Source: Paralithodes platypus (Eukaryota; Arthropoda; Malacostraca; Decapoda; Lithodidae). From it: DNA of 64,000 bases. This document shows positions 43,836-54,422 of the stretch, one piece after another. The stretch's first letter is position 1. Every line of letters starts with the position of its first letter. A program made the position numbers and the translations under genes. Under the pieces are notes generated by a model. It was not told the origin of the DNA, ran no database searches, and saw only the letters and a program-made list of their open reading frames with translations. Where the stretch lies: NCBI GenBank assembly GCA_032716605.1, contig CM064573.1:3350792-3414791 (forward strand), in the 5' to 3' direction.

Positions 43836-45605
43836 TCAAGGGACGTTCGAGCCAAAATGCCTGGACACACGGAGTTTGAAGCAATTTAAGTCATAGGAAG
43901 AGGGAAAGACCGATTCTGGGAGAGAGTTCCAGAGCTCAGATGTTGAGTAGAAGAAAGTTTGAGAGTAACGTTTCACTCTTGGGTTGGAGAGTTGCACAGA
44001 GTAGGGGTGGGATTGAGTTGCAAGACGGGTACCACGTGCCCTACGTAAAGGAGGTGGTATGCACTGGGATAGCTCTGAGGAACACTGATTATTATAGTAG
44101 CGATAGAATAGCGAGAGAGATGCAACATCGCGGCGGAGAGAGAGAGATTGCAGAGAGTTGGTGAGTGGACGGGAGTTAATGATACGAAAGGCCTTCCTTT
44201 CAACTTTGTCTAGGAGAGTGGTGTGAGAGGAACCTCCCCACACATGTGAACAATACTCAATACAAGGGCGCACTATGCCCCTGTACAGAGCAAGAAGCTG
44301 TGCAGGGGAAAAGAACCCCCTAAGGCGGTTGAGCACACCCAGCTTCTGGGAGGCTGCCTTAGCAAGACTGGTAATATGGTCCTTCCAAATGAGAGCAGAA
44401 GAAAAAGAGACACCAAGAATATTGAGAGAAGATGAAGGGTCAATTTTTGTATTGTTGAAGAATAAGGGATAGTCCGCTGGGAGATCCTGACGGGTAGATA
44501 GATGGAGAAATTGGGTTTTGGAAGCATTAAAGTTAACAAGGTTTTCTCTGCCCCAATTGGAAATAGTATTTAGATCAGAATTTAAGAGTTCTATGGCTTC
44601 ATTACGTTTGTCGTTGAGGGATTGCTGGCTGGGGCGTTCTGAAAAACTAATGGAGTAGTGTAAGGTTGAGTCGTCTGCGTATGAATGGATGGGAATTAAG
44701 GTACAGTTAAGGAGATCATTTATAAAAATTAGAAATAGAATAGGAGATAGGACAGAGCCCTGAGGAACACCGGAGTTTATAGGGTGAGGAAGTGAACAAT
44801 GGCCGTCCACAACCGCAGCTATGGAACGGCCGGAAAGGAAATTAGAGACAAAGGCACAGATGGAGGGATAGAAACCGAAGGAGGGTAGTTTAGAAATTAA
44901 AGATTTATGCCAGACTCTATCGAAGGCTTTCGATATGTCTAGTGCAATAGAAAAAGTCTCACCGAAGTCCCGAAAGGAGGATGACCAAGAGTTAGTAAGA
45001 TATGAAAGAAGATCACCAGTAGAGCGACCCTTAAGGAAGCCATACTGGCGATCTGAGAGCAGATTATGAGAAGAGAAATGCTTAAGAAATTTGGAAGCAA
45101 GAATAGTTTCAAAAACTTTAGAAAGACAAGAGATAAGAGTAATTGGACGATAGTTGGAGGGTTGAGAGCGGTCACCCTTCTTTGGGACAGGTTGAATGTG
45201 AGCAAACTTCCAGCATGAAGGGAAGACGTTAGAGGATAGACAGAGACGAAAGAGTTTGCCTAGGCAGGGAGTCAGCACGGAAGCACAGTTTTTGAGAACA
45301 ACAGGAGGAACACCGTCCGGACCGTACGCCTTATTAGTGTTAAGCCCAGAGAGGGTAGAAAGTACATCATTAGAAGAGATTAGGATATTAGGCATAAGTA
45401 AGAGAGAGGAGGGCGGAGAGGGAGGAATAGCACCGGAATCATCCAAGGTGGAGTTTCTAGCAAAAGTTTGAGCGAAGAGTTTAGCTTTGTCAGAGGAAGA
45501 AGTGATGGTTGTGCCATCAGAGTGGGAAAAGGGAGGGAAAGACGAGGAAGAGAAATTGTTGGAGATGTTTTTGGCTAGATGCCAGAAAGCTTGGGAAGAG
45601 CTAGA
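43836..45605 (-). pseudogene. LINE B reverse transcriptase
   Basis: Open over about 590 aa from SSSQAFWHLAKN to HFGSNVP; upstream codons to 45740 belong to the inserted retroposon. Motifs: LNTNKAYGPDGVPPVVLKNC, VPKKGDRSQPSNYRPITLIS, RQYGFLKGRSTGDLLSYL, ALDISKAFDRVWHKSL (catalytic Asp), SGVPQGSVLSPILFLIFIND and HSYADDSTLHYS (catalytic YADD). C-terminal part RGIVRPCIEYCSHVWGGSS and ELWNSLPESVFPSSYDLNCF. The RT is well preserved, but the element lacks a complete endonuclease. Confidence 0.9.
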
Positions 45606-46124
45606 GTTGTTGTTGTTGTTGTTGTTCCCCAGGCTGCCTGGCCGAACAGCCCCAAGGTCCCGAGCAAGGCCAAGGCCATAGAGCGCCCCCACAAAACCCT
45701 CCCTGCTTACCACTAACAAAACCCAGGTGACCGAAGCCACTCTAAGGCAGGGAGCTGAGGAGGGCGCGGAAACGCCCGGGAAACCAAAGCCCCACCCAAG
45801 GTCCTGTGCCCCTCAGCAATTATGAAGGGAAAGTTGAGGGGCAAGGGAAAAATGTGACGCTTTGGCTCCCAATCTGCCAACTTTTAGGTTGGCAGGAAGG
45901 AGGTCGATCCACGGAAAAGACGCCGTCACTTGAGATCTAGAAGATATATAAGTAAAAGGAACAGTCAGAGTAAGCTATGGGTATGGCAGAGATCGCTCAG
46001 CTCTCACCCTGATAGACCAGCCCATCACCACATGACTAGAACCCAATCCTCTCAGCATCAGCTAGGATAGGCCCTAGAAAGCCGCCTTTGGCGGGGGGAT
46101 AGCTCCCCTACTTCAACTCCTTTC
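45603..46124 (-). mobile_element. Retroposon with LINE A-type tail, inserted in LINE B
   Basis: Ends in ggggctgttcggccaggcag, then cctgggg and (AAC)n on the minus strand, as in LINE A. Flanked by the 7-bp duplication agagttg (45603-45609 and 46125-46131). Without it LINE B reads without a break (AVAQL then SSSQAFWH). One frame of its tail resembles the LINE A C-terminus (LGTLGLFGQAA). Either a 3' fragment of a related LINE or a SINE using that tail; no tRNA-like head is visible. Confidence 0.75.
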
Positions 46125-46720
46125 AGAGTTGGGCAACCGCCCAATAGTTGGATAGTTCAGTGCATTTATTATTGATGAAAGAGTGTTTGGCAAGTCGAAG
46201 AACAGATTTGGCTTGATTCCGGGCAGAAACATATGAAGAATGAGAGTCTTGAGTTTTAAGGCGTCGGTACCGTTTGAATGCTTCCTCCTTATTGCGGACA
46301 GCAGTAGAACAGGCGTGAGTAAACCAAGATTTTTTAGCATTAGACTGAGAGAAAGAGAATGGAATGTATGCTTCCATGCCCGATAGGATTACCTCGGTAA
46401 TGCGTTCAGCACTCTCCGAGGGTCCTCGGCCATGGAAGCAGAAATCATTCCATGGGAAATCAAAGAAGTACTGCCGAAGAGACTCCCAGTCGGCAGCGCC
46501 AAAGTGCCACAAGCGCCGCCGGCTAGGAGGATCGGGTGGCTGTACTGGAGAGATAGGACAGGTGACAGAGATAAGTTTATGGTCGGAGGAGCCCAAAGGA
46601 GAGAAAAGATCGACAGTATAAGAAGAAGGGTTAGAAGTTAGAAACAGGTCAAGAATGTTGGGCCGATCTCCGATGCGATCCGGGATACGGGTGGGTTGCT
46701 GAACATGGCCGCTTACAGAG
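46123..46720 (-). pseudogene. LINE B endonuclease C-terminal part and linker
   Basis: Reads [13 protein letters not shown] (the terminal endonuclease SDH motif) followed by [40 protein letters not shown] and [10 protein letters not shown]. The N-terminal half of the endonuclease is absent. The codons upstream of the first Met ([20 protein letters not shown]) are also element-derived. Confidence 0.8.
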
Positions 46721-46768
46721 ATAGCTTTTGCAGAGCTACTTTCTATTATGCTACGTTAGTTATATGTT

Positions 46769-46982
46769 CGACTGGATAAAGCTGGTATCACACAAGCACT
46801 TTTTCCCTCAACATTTATCCTCAACACTGGTCTGGCAGCTTATGAGGTCAACATTTTAAGTATTTTGGTCACCTAAGTTCATCAAGCATTGCTTTAGTTT
46901 CCGATACCAGTTCAAACTAGTCCAGAAAAATGTTAATCAGCAAATGTTAACTATAAAAGCTCTTGTGTGATACCGGCTTAAG
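46769..46982. repeat. MITE V (about 215 bp)
   Basis: Inverted ends aaagctggtatcacacaag (left) and cttgtgtgataccggctta (right). A right-end relic is at 23890-23918. No ORF. Class unassigned. Confidence 0.75.
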
Positions 46983-47600
46983 ACTCGTCAGCATTGGTCG
47001 GCAACCCATGTACTGTAGGGAAGACAGCCTTATAAAAATCCAGGTGAATGAGACCTCGTCAGCTGTAATCGGCAACCTTTAGGGGAGTAAGCCTTATACA
47101 AATCTATACTGCTCACCTAAGGGTGATGCAGATTGTTGTTGGTTGAACTAGTCACCCATCACTGTTAAAAAATTATGCTAAAGAGATACACAGAGGGCCT
47201 CGGAGTCGGACGGACCCTAAGTTTGGCCATGCCCTCTCTTCATCTCCTGAAATTGGCCTAGAGTAATGAAGGGACTCATGAAAGTTAATGATCATGTGTA
47301 ATGGATAAAAAACACCATCTGAGGAAGAGCACTTTATTGACAATGTTTCGCAGATAGCTTCATCAGGTCATGTATAATAGCTCAAGAATATGCGTGAAAG
47401 TGAATAACTCCTAGTACAGGTTGGGTCCACCAGGGTTTGGTGTTGAATCCTACTTTTCAGTACCGGTATTGCTTTAGAAGTGTTGTCAAGAGATTTCAGG
47501 ACAGAACTGTCTTGGGAGTTGCTGTACACTATGCTGAAGACCTGGTGTTGATTGCAGAAATTTAGAGGGTGTTATATTGAAATTTAGGGAGTGGAGGAGG
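46983..47600. repeat. Repeat M copy and LINE L relic
   Basis: 47030-47250 shares ctcacctaagggtgatgcag and tcggacggaccc with 21640-21790. 47250-47400 has the word ctgaggaagagcactttatt, then gacaatgtttcgc, typical of retroelement tails, unclassified. 47470-47600 (ctgtcttgggagttgctgta) resembles the LINE L RT at 53398-53460 (LPWELLYTDDLVLIAD). Confidence 0.45.
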
Positions 47601-47617
47601 AGATGGACACCAGAGAT

Positions 47618-47974
47618 TTAAGGGGAGGCAGACCTTTTTCTGGACCCCCTTCTCCCTCATGTTTAGCCCCACTAGTTTTGAGATTATAAGACGTTTGGCG
47701 ATTTTAACACCTTTCGCCCCATTTCGTTGTCAATTTTAAAACCTTTCGTGCCATTTAGGTGTCGATTATTTCCTAGCGAGCGAAAGCGAGACTGCAATTT
47801 TAAGAGTAACTGGCCTTCGGCCGGGACATTTTTCTACCGAAAAATGTACAAATTTATCTTGAAGGGGGGTCTAGGGGGTGTTTCTCTAAGCTTGATGGAG
47901 GTCTAGGGAGGAAATTAAACAAATATATGAATAAATGAATTAATAGACCAAACAAACGGGCTGCCTCCTCTTAA
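47618..47974. repeat. Element G, TTAA-flanked copy
   Basis: TTAA at 47618-47621 and 47971-47974. Ends aaggggaggcagacc and ggctgcctcctcttaa are inverted. The core gcgagcgaaagcgag links it to F and to the copy at 23559-23875. Confidence 0.7.
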
Positions 47975-48090
47975 TAGTTAATGTTGGTGTTAGGCCTACA
48001 TAGATGAATGTGAGTGTTGTGTATGGTGGCTCTGTAGCGAAGAGTGGTGACTGGCCAGGAGCTGTATACAAGAAGGCTGTGGGTAGCAAA

Positions 48091-48305
48091 CTATAGTCTA
48101 TTCGCTGTAAGTAGGCAAAAAATCATGACCTCTAACCTCTGTAACTCAAAAACGACTAGAGTAATCGAGCTAATATTTCTACCATTTGAGAAGAGTCAGT
48201 CAAGGAATAGATATGGAAATTTACAGCCAATTTGCTATAGCCCTTTTCGAGTTACAGAGGATAGAGGTGATGATGTCTCGCCTACTTACAGCGAATAGAC
48301 TATAG
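48091..48305. repeat. Foldback MITE Q, copy 2 (215 bp)
   Basis: CTATAGTCTATTCGCTGTAA at the left and its complement at the right. Same length as 3493-3707 and inverted relative to it. Confidence 0.8.
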
Positions 48306-49009
48306 CAGCTCTTGTCAAATGTGTTATGTATAAATGTTAGTTACAATTGCCTGCAGTTAAAGGTGGTACACATTTTATTGAACAATTTGGACACTCATTG
48401 ACGAAATGCTTTATTTTGAAACATTCCCTTTAGGCACATACTGAAGTGTTTCCCTCAATCAATGTTCACTCTTTCAAGTTTTTCATATAGAATTGTACCA
48501 GCTATTTGTGTCGACGATTGTACAATTAACAAGACACAAACTTAAAGGTGAATTACACAAAGATGATAAAAAAGTGAGATAAGTTATCTAGTAGAACGTT
48601 AAATGCTCTAGTAATATACCATTATCGGGAATATCCTTAAATTTGCCCCTAACATATGATAAAATAAATCGGGTCAAATTAAAGGTAAATTTCTGTTGCC
48701 TGACAACTATCGGATTCTGTGACGTCATCACAATACTGGAAGGCAGTAAATTTGCAAGACAGTCAACTATCAGACGCCACCAGATAAAAAAAAAAATAAT
48801 ATTTGGTTTCTTTTCTGACATAAATTTACTATATTTTACACAAACCTGATCATCCTTAATATGTTTTGATGCATACAAAATATACACCTTACTTGGTATA
48901 CAGCTTATGTAATTCACCTTTAAGACATACAGTATTGTGAAAGGGTGATAAGCTTTATTGCTCTCACTAGTTAGGTTATAGTTTCTTGGTGAATTTATGA
49001 ATTTGTATG
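48306..49009. other. Unannotated intron sequence
   Basis: About 48545-48560 and 48900-48930 contain gtgaattacacaaag and cttatgtaattcacctttaa, an inverted pair suggesting a further MITE (about 48545-48925). The ORF at 48588-49040 has no recognisable domain and is likely part of that repeat. Confidence 0.4.
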
Positions 49010-49295
49010 TACTGTACAGTATGTATATACTCAGGCACATACCCCATGGCTGGGGGTGGCCGACTCGAGACAGAGCCCGAACAGAAACAACATTTAAAGT
49101 TCTAATTCTTAGGGTCCGGAACTAATTTCGCGTTCCCTCGCCCCTTTATCTGTCTTGTCTTGTAGGTGAATTTTACAAGGGGAGGAGGATTCCTAGCTCC
49201 CGCCCCCGAAGTAGGAAAAGTAGTACAGGAAAAAAGACAGACAGAAATGGCTAAGGTTGGGTAGATGATGCCAAACTTCACTCTGGACAGGACCA
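49010..49295 (-). mobile_element. LINE D 3' end (solo)
   Basis: atgtatatactcaggcacat, then accccatggctgggggtggc, then cgactcgagacagagcccga is the LINE D 3' terminus. Followed by gtgaattttacaaggggagg, then aggattcctagc, also present at 56447-56485. Confidence 0.6.
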
Positions 49296-49396
49296 GCCCA
49301 TTGGTAATAATATCAGTACCCCACAGTGTTTGTATCAGGTTCATGTCTTGGTAACTATGCCTTTCTATCTAACCTTTATCCCGTTTGCTTCCCCAG

Positions 49397-49570
49397 ATGG
49401 ATAATGTGAGCATTGGCCACCGGACGGGTACACTTCACTACATCAGGTTCCCAACGTCAGAGATGCCACAGTTCCTGGAGCTGTGTAAGAGTAAAGGAAT
49501 GGCCTCTCTGGCATCCACCATATGTTCTACTGGGGGAGGGGCTTACAAGTTTGAACAGGAATTCCAAAGG
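49397..49570 (+). CDS. PANK: PANK exon with catalytic glutamate
   Basis: Acceptor cttccccag ends at 49396; donor gtaggt at 49571; 58 codons, phase 0 at both ends. Reads MDNVSIGHRTGTLHYIRFPT, ASLASTICSTGGGAYKFEQE. The TGGGAYKFE motif contains the Glu known to act as catalytic base in animal pantothenate kinases, and it is conserved here. A MITE (49594-49790) begins only 23 bases past the donor. Confidence 0.95.
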
Positions 49571-49593
49571 GTAGGTTTGGAATTGCCGACCTG

Positions 49594-49790
49594 CGAGTTT
49601 CGTTCTATAAGGAAGTTGGAGCTGTAGACTACGATATTTAACATAATTCATAGCTAAAATACGGTCGTAGTACATATATAAATACATAAAACCCAATTCA
49701 ACATACAATTTATCCATCAGAAACTTAAATTATTATTGTATTTCTGTTTAATATCGATGTTCACGGCTCCAACTTCCTTATAGCCTGAAA
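49594..49790. repeat. MITE N, copy 2
   Basis: cgagtttcgttctataagga at the left and tccttatagcctgaaac at the right. Interior aaaatacggtcgtagtacat matches 743-942. It starts immediately after the PANK donor site. Confidence 0.75.
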
Positions 49791-49888
49791 CAGGCATGTG
49801 GTCAATTGTTTATTATTATCCCCCAGGGCATCTTATGGTGGAGGAAAAAAGAATACACACCATCTTACTGTGTGTCATACTAGGCAAC

Positions 49889-50109
49889 TATAGGTAGCGC
49901 CAGCGAACTTGACAATAATCTTGACCCCTTAACTTCTTATAACTCGAAATGAATTAAACTAATCAGGCTGACGTTTCTATCATTTGGGAAGAGCCTACCA
50001 GAAAATAGGTGTGGATATTTACAGCCAGTTTGCTTTAGGCCCTTTTGAGTTACCGGTATGAGAAGTTAAGAGGTCAAGATTATTGTCAAGTTCGTTGGTG
50101 CTACCTATA
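49889..50109. repeat. Foldback MITE related to Q
   Basis: tataggtagcgccagcgaac, then ttgacaataatcttgacc is inverted at the right end (ggtcaagattattgtcaagt, then gctacctata). The centre (atcatttgggaagagcctac) is shared with MITE Q, but the ends differ. Confidence 0.7.
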
Positions 50110-50403
50110 ATAGGGGGGATGGCATTCAACCTTCAAAGGAAAGACATCCAACTTTTAATAGTAGCCATTATGTTTATTTGGCACTATACAGTATATGAAC
50201 TGCTTGCAGCATTTTTGGAATGTTATGATTGTTTTAGGAATGTTTGTGACACCTGTTTTTCTAAATTGTACAGATGCCTCGATATACTGTTACATTACCT
50301 TACAGTAATTTATTTGTTTACCGGCGTGTACATTTTCCAACATTGACGTACGGGAGTGAAGCATGGACGACGGACATTTATATATAATATACGCAGTACT
50401 GTA

Positions 50404-50614
50404 CAGTCACGAGCATAAATGCTGCGACACCAATCAGATAACGTCAACTCCTTCATCACTAGGGGTTTATACTAAGCTAAATAAAATTGTCTGACGGTAG
50501 CTAGAATGAAATAAAGAAATCATTGTGAGTTTGAATACAAAATGTAGCATTACCTTTGGAGACAAAGGGGCGAAAATGATCTGGTTGGTGTCGCAGTATT
50601 TATGCTCGTGACTG
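50404..50614. repeat. Tc1/mariner-like MITE (211 bp, about 30-bp TIRs)
   Basis: CAGTCACGAGCATAAATGCT at the left and agtatttatgctcgtgactg at the right. TA dinucleotides flank both ends (50402-50403 and 50615-50616). No ORF. Confidence 0.85.
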
Positions 50615-50636
50615 TACAGTGTACATACTCAAGTTT

Positions 50637-51350
50637 AAAGACTGAGAGGTCCACACAAGGTGCGGTGTGAGTCACGTCCTTATGGTGGCATTTTAGGCGG
50701 GCCTTTTCAGACCTGCTGCAGTCTCACTTTTCAGGTTTATATATTTGAGATCAGAGCATATGGTCTGATCACATGTCTTTCTAGGTATACCCCTTGCTGC
50801 AGCTCCCTCCATGTTCACAAATTTGCATCTTTTTACCCAGTTTAGTTGTTGTTGTAGTTCCCAGACTGTCTGACCGAGCAGCCCCGAGTCTGGTAGACCG
50901 AAGTCATCCAGATGCTCGGGCCCCCGAAGGGGCCAGGGTGAGATGAAATCTGTCTTTGAGAGGGCAGCGGGGGAGGGGATCATCAGCCCACGTGCTTGCA
51001 CCCCCGGGCCAATGCCCCCACCATCCGCAGCGCCCCTTGCAGTGCCATCCAATCGGGCAATCTCGCCAGCACCTAGAAGAAAAAGTAGTACAGGAAAAGA
51101 GACAGAAACGGCAAAGGTTTACCGGTAGTTTATCCATCCTCTCTACATGCCCAAACTATCCAAGCCTGGATGTATGCATCTCATCACTGATACTCTTGGT
51201 ACCTATCCGTCTCCTCTGCTCTTCAGTAGATATCCTATCATGCAGTTTGTCTCTACACATCCATCTCACCATTCTCATTTTGTTTAGTTCCATTCTGTTG
51301 ATAACATCTTTACCTGGCTAATTTTCTGAAGCATAGGTCATTACACTTCT
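50637..51350 (-). mobile_element. LINE J relic interrupted by a LINE A-type tail element
   Basis: 50637-50850 is the J 3' end (gagatcagagcatatggtct). 51130-51350 read on minus encodes the J RT end: MVRWMCRDKLHDRIS, then LGWFGHVERMD-like sequence. Between them, 50853-51128 starts gttgttgttgtagttcccag, then actgtctgaccgagcagccc, a diverged LINE A-type tail. Confidence 0.6.
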
Positions 51351-51628
51351 AAAACACAAAGCGTATTGGAGAGATTGTAGGCAGAAGTCGAGCAGGGTAG
51401 TATCCAAGGGAGACCACATAGGCATATGATGAGTTGCTGGAACTCCTGTTTCATTTGCTTAGCTTCCCCCACTATTTTTGTTTATGCCTCACTTACACAG
51501 AGAGTAATCCAGCTAGTTATCACAAACACGAGCTCCCAATTGTATACTATGCATACAAATGTTGGTATTTTGGACCTTCCTAAAAAATTTATATATATAA
51601 TTATGAACTCCCTTTTTGGCATTGACAG

Positions 51629-51799
51629 GAGATGAACCTAACCCTACACAAGTTTGACGAGCTGGACTGCCTGATCCGAGGTATTGAGTACATAGAGGAC
51701 AACAACATGGACCGAGAGTGTTACTACTACCTCAACCCTCGCAGCCCGGAACACTGCAAGAAAGTCACCTACGACTTCAGTAATCCTTACCCCTTCTTG
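51629..51799 (+). CDS. PANK: PANK exon
   Basis: Acceptor attgacag ends at 51628; donor gtgagt at 51800; 57 codons, phase 0. Reads EMNLTLHKFDELDCLIRGIE, YIEDNNMDRECYYYLNPRS and DFSNPYPFL. The LDELDCL(I/V)KG-like segment and the CYYF-like block are characteristic of animal pantothenate kinases. Confidence 0.95.
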
Positions 51800-52394
51800 G
51801 TGAGTTAAGCTGATATTGGTATGATACCACACCATCACATATTCTCGCAGCTTTTATCGTCAATACAATATGACATCTCATACGTGTTAGTCTTAGTAAT
51901 CAGAAACTTGGGTATTAAAGTGAATATGTTATGACAAGATACATAAGTGGAAAAAGTACAATAAGAATAATTAGATAAATGGGTATTAAGTAATTATGTT
52001 GTGAGAAAATACACAACATAAGTGGGAAAGTACAATAAGAATAATGTGGAATAAATACAATATATATTGCCTAAAAGGTACGTAATCGGAAAAGGAAAGA
52101 AAGATAAAAACAAATGAATTCAAATGGGGCACGGAAACTAGTGCGTATATGGAGCGTCGATATTGTGACGTCATGAGCAGGGCGATGAGGAACCGAGTCA
52201 TGGCGTCGGAAGACAGTTGACCGTGAGTAATGATAGCGGATGGAAGTGCTGACAGTGGAGTCAAGTCCTGGCCAGGCAGTAAGAAATGAGTCAGCACTCA
52301 AAGCTTATTAGTGCACTGGAATATAATCTGCTCACCCCGCCCTGGATAATGAATCAAAGTATTATCCGCCAACTCTGCCTGCAATACTCAGCAT

Positions 52395-52885
52395 ATGGAA
52401 CTCTGCCGGTGCTACAGCGAGGTAAGGCGAATTCAAAGTGAGTTCAACAATACGGTAAACTCCAACTGGCACCCGTCCCCCAGTCCCTACGACGTAGGCA
52501 AGAGAGGGTGTCGGGTGCCAGATGAACTGGATAATACTGTTGTCTGTCAGGCGCCTGTCCCGGGGAGCCGATGTGTATATGAAGGGCCATGCCTGGAAGT
52601 GATGTGGGCGGGCACTGTGATGCGCTCCTCTGCGTGTATACCTGCTGAGACTGGAGCTTCTCCGGGAGGTCTAGTACCTGGTAGTCTTTAGCTGGGGACC
52701 CCAAATGGGCCTTGGTCTCTGGGTCTTCTCCTGGGTGATCTAGAGGTGTGTGAATTTATATACCAGTATTTTATTTTTTCTCTTCTGTTCAAGCTGTCTC
52801 AAATTGGCCTCCCCTAGCTATGGGGAGGGTGGGGGGCACATCATAATGTGCCTGAGTATATACATACTGTACATACATACATTAC
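52395..52885 (+). mobile_element. LINE D 3' UTR, plus strand
   Basis: The inverse of 41200-41537: cgcctgtcccggggagccga, then ctgctgagactggagcttct, then ctctgggtcttctcctgggt, ending gtgcctgagtatatacatac. Confidence 0.65.
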
Positions 52886-52889
52886 ACTT

Positions 52890-53730
52890 TTATGCCATTC
52901 ATCAAAAGTGTAATAGTAAACATATATAAGGGTAAGGGGGATCCGTTAGATAGAGGAAATTATAGGCGCCTGAAAATGCATGATCAAGTCATGAAGTTCT
53001 GTGAGAGAGTATTTGGAGGCATGATCAGGGAAAGCATTTCCATCGACGATATGCAGTTCGGCTTCACGACAGGGCGTGATACAAGACAGGGCGTGATACA
53101 ATCGATGTTATCTTCATAATCAGATAGCTGCAGGAAAGATATTCATTTAAAGATAGGGATCTGTATCTTGTATTTGTATAGACCTGGAGCAGGCCTTTGA
53201 TAAGGTGCCCAGAGATGTTGTGCAGTGGGCTATGAGAAAACTTGGCGTAGAGGAGTGGCTGGTGCGTGTGGTAATGAAGATGTACGAGGACTAACGAACG
53301 GTAGTGAGAAATTAACAGTCTGCGTTGGAGTCCACCAGGGCTCTGTGTTAAGCCTTCTCTTTGTTATGGTTGTGGAGGCACTATCTGGAGATTTCAGAGC
53401 TGGACTCCCCTGGGAACTGCTATACACTGATGACCTAGTACTTATCGCAGATAGTGTGTGGGATGCCGAGGCCAAGTTGAGAAGATGGAGAGAGGGCATG
53501 GCAAGTATAGGTTTGAGAGTTAATATAAATAAAACCAAGGTTTTACACAGTAGATTAGGGCTTAGAGAGAAAGAAAAATGTGGTGCATACCAATGCGCTG
53601 TATGCAGAAAAGAGGTGGGCGCAAACTCAATACAGTGTAGCGTCTGTCGCTGTTGGGTACACCACAGGAAAAAGCACTGCACTAGAATAAAGGGACATCT
53701 ACTGAGGAAGAAGTCCTGTATGCATAGTGT
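52890..53730 (+). pseudogene. LINE family L reverse transcriptase fragment
   Basis: Reads VNIYKGKGDPLDRGNYRRLK, DDMQFGFTTGRDTRQGV, FIDLEQAFDKVPRDV-like (with a frame break near 53105-53180), VGVHQGSVLSLLFVMVVEAL, LLYTDDLVLIADS (the catalytic box as YTDD), then a C-terminal Cys-rich motif QCAVCRKEVGANSIQCSVCR, CWVH. An RTE-related LINE; the endonuclease is missing and there are at least two frame breaks. A relic of the same RT lies near 47470-47600. Confidence 0.75.
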
Positions 53731-53864
53731 GCAAAGAAGGGGAATCTTGGGGATGTTCTTTTAAGTTTGATAGAGGTTTAGGGAGGAAACTAAAAATAAT
53801 AATTAATATTAAATAATATAATAGACTATAGAGATGTGATTGATTGAACTGTTTAACACAACAG

Positions 53865-54118
53865 GTGGTGAACGTTGGGTCCGGTGTGAGCATAATGGCT
53901 GTGGACGGCCCAGACACCTACCGTCGAGTCTCAGGGACCAGCCTCGGGGGCGGGACGTTCCTGGGCCTCTCCTGCCTCCTCACCGGCTGTAAGACCTTCG
54001 AGGAGGCCATCGAATTGGCGGCCAGTGGCAACAATGAAAACGTGGACAAGCTGGTCAAGGACATATACGGCGGGGACTATGAGAGATTCGGTCTGGGAGG
54101 AGATATCGTCGCCAGCAG
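53865..54118 (+). CDS. PANK: PANK exon: glycine-rich core
   Basis: Acceptor aacacaacag ends at 53864; donor gtaatt at 54119; 84 codons plus two bases. Reads [33 protein letters not shown] and [27 protein letters not shown] and [12 protein letters not shown] are the ATP-binding and dimer-core motifs of the family. The two leftover bases join the next exon as Ser (AG|C) before [10 protein letters not shown], matching the family. Confidence 0.97.
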
Positions 54119-54284
54119 GTAATTAAAATATAAAACTTGAAAACGAACTAAAAGGTTACTGATCAAATCAATATAACAAACTCATCAAAATAAAAACTCG
54201 AAACGACAACACACTAAACAAAATCTATGTGTGGAAAAATGTATTTAAATTTATCGGAAATTAAACTTTGAAATAATATTATTA

Positions 54285-54422
54285 ACCCATTATATTCCGG
54301 CAATTATTAGACAATTATATTCAGCTTAGGAAGGACGTCTACCAATTTAAAGGCTTCAGACTGTCACAATTATTCCTTTTATCTACCATATATCGTTCCC
54401 AAGCTTCACAAAATCGTCTAAA
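54285..54422. repeat. MITE P, left part, truncated by LINE A3
   Basis: attaacccattatattccgg, then attagacaattatattcagc, then ttaggaaggacgtctacca, then aaaatcgtctaaatg follow 62407-62580 until the LINE A3 tail begins. Confidence 0.65.

Larger units (their letters stand above)
43730..46720 (-). mobile_element. LINE family B (Jockey/CR1-like), 5' truncated, poly-A tailed
   Basis: Minus strand. The A-tail is the T-run at 43732-43755; the RT is at 45605-43836 and part of the endonuclease at about 46720-46123. The 5' truncation is inside the endonuclease ([20 protein letters not shown]). A 0.5-kb retroposon (45603-46124) splits the linker between the two parts. Confidence 0.85.

Noticed and set aside
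48588..49040. 150-aa minus-strand ORF
   Set aside because: Lies mostly inside a probable MITE (inverted gtgaattacac ends) and shows no recognisable domain.
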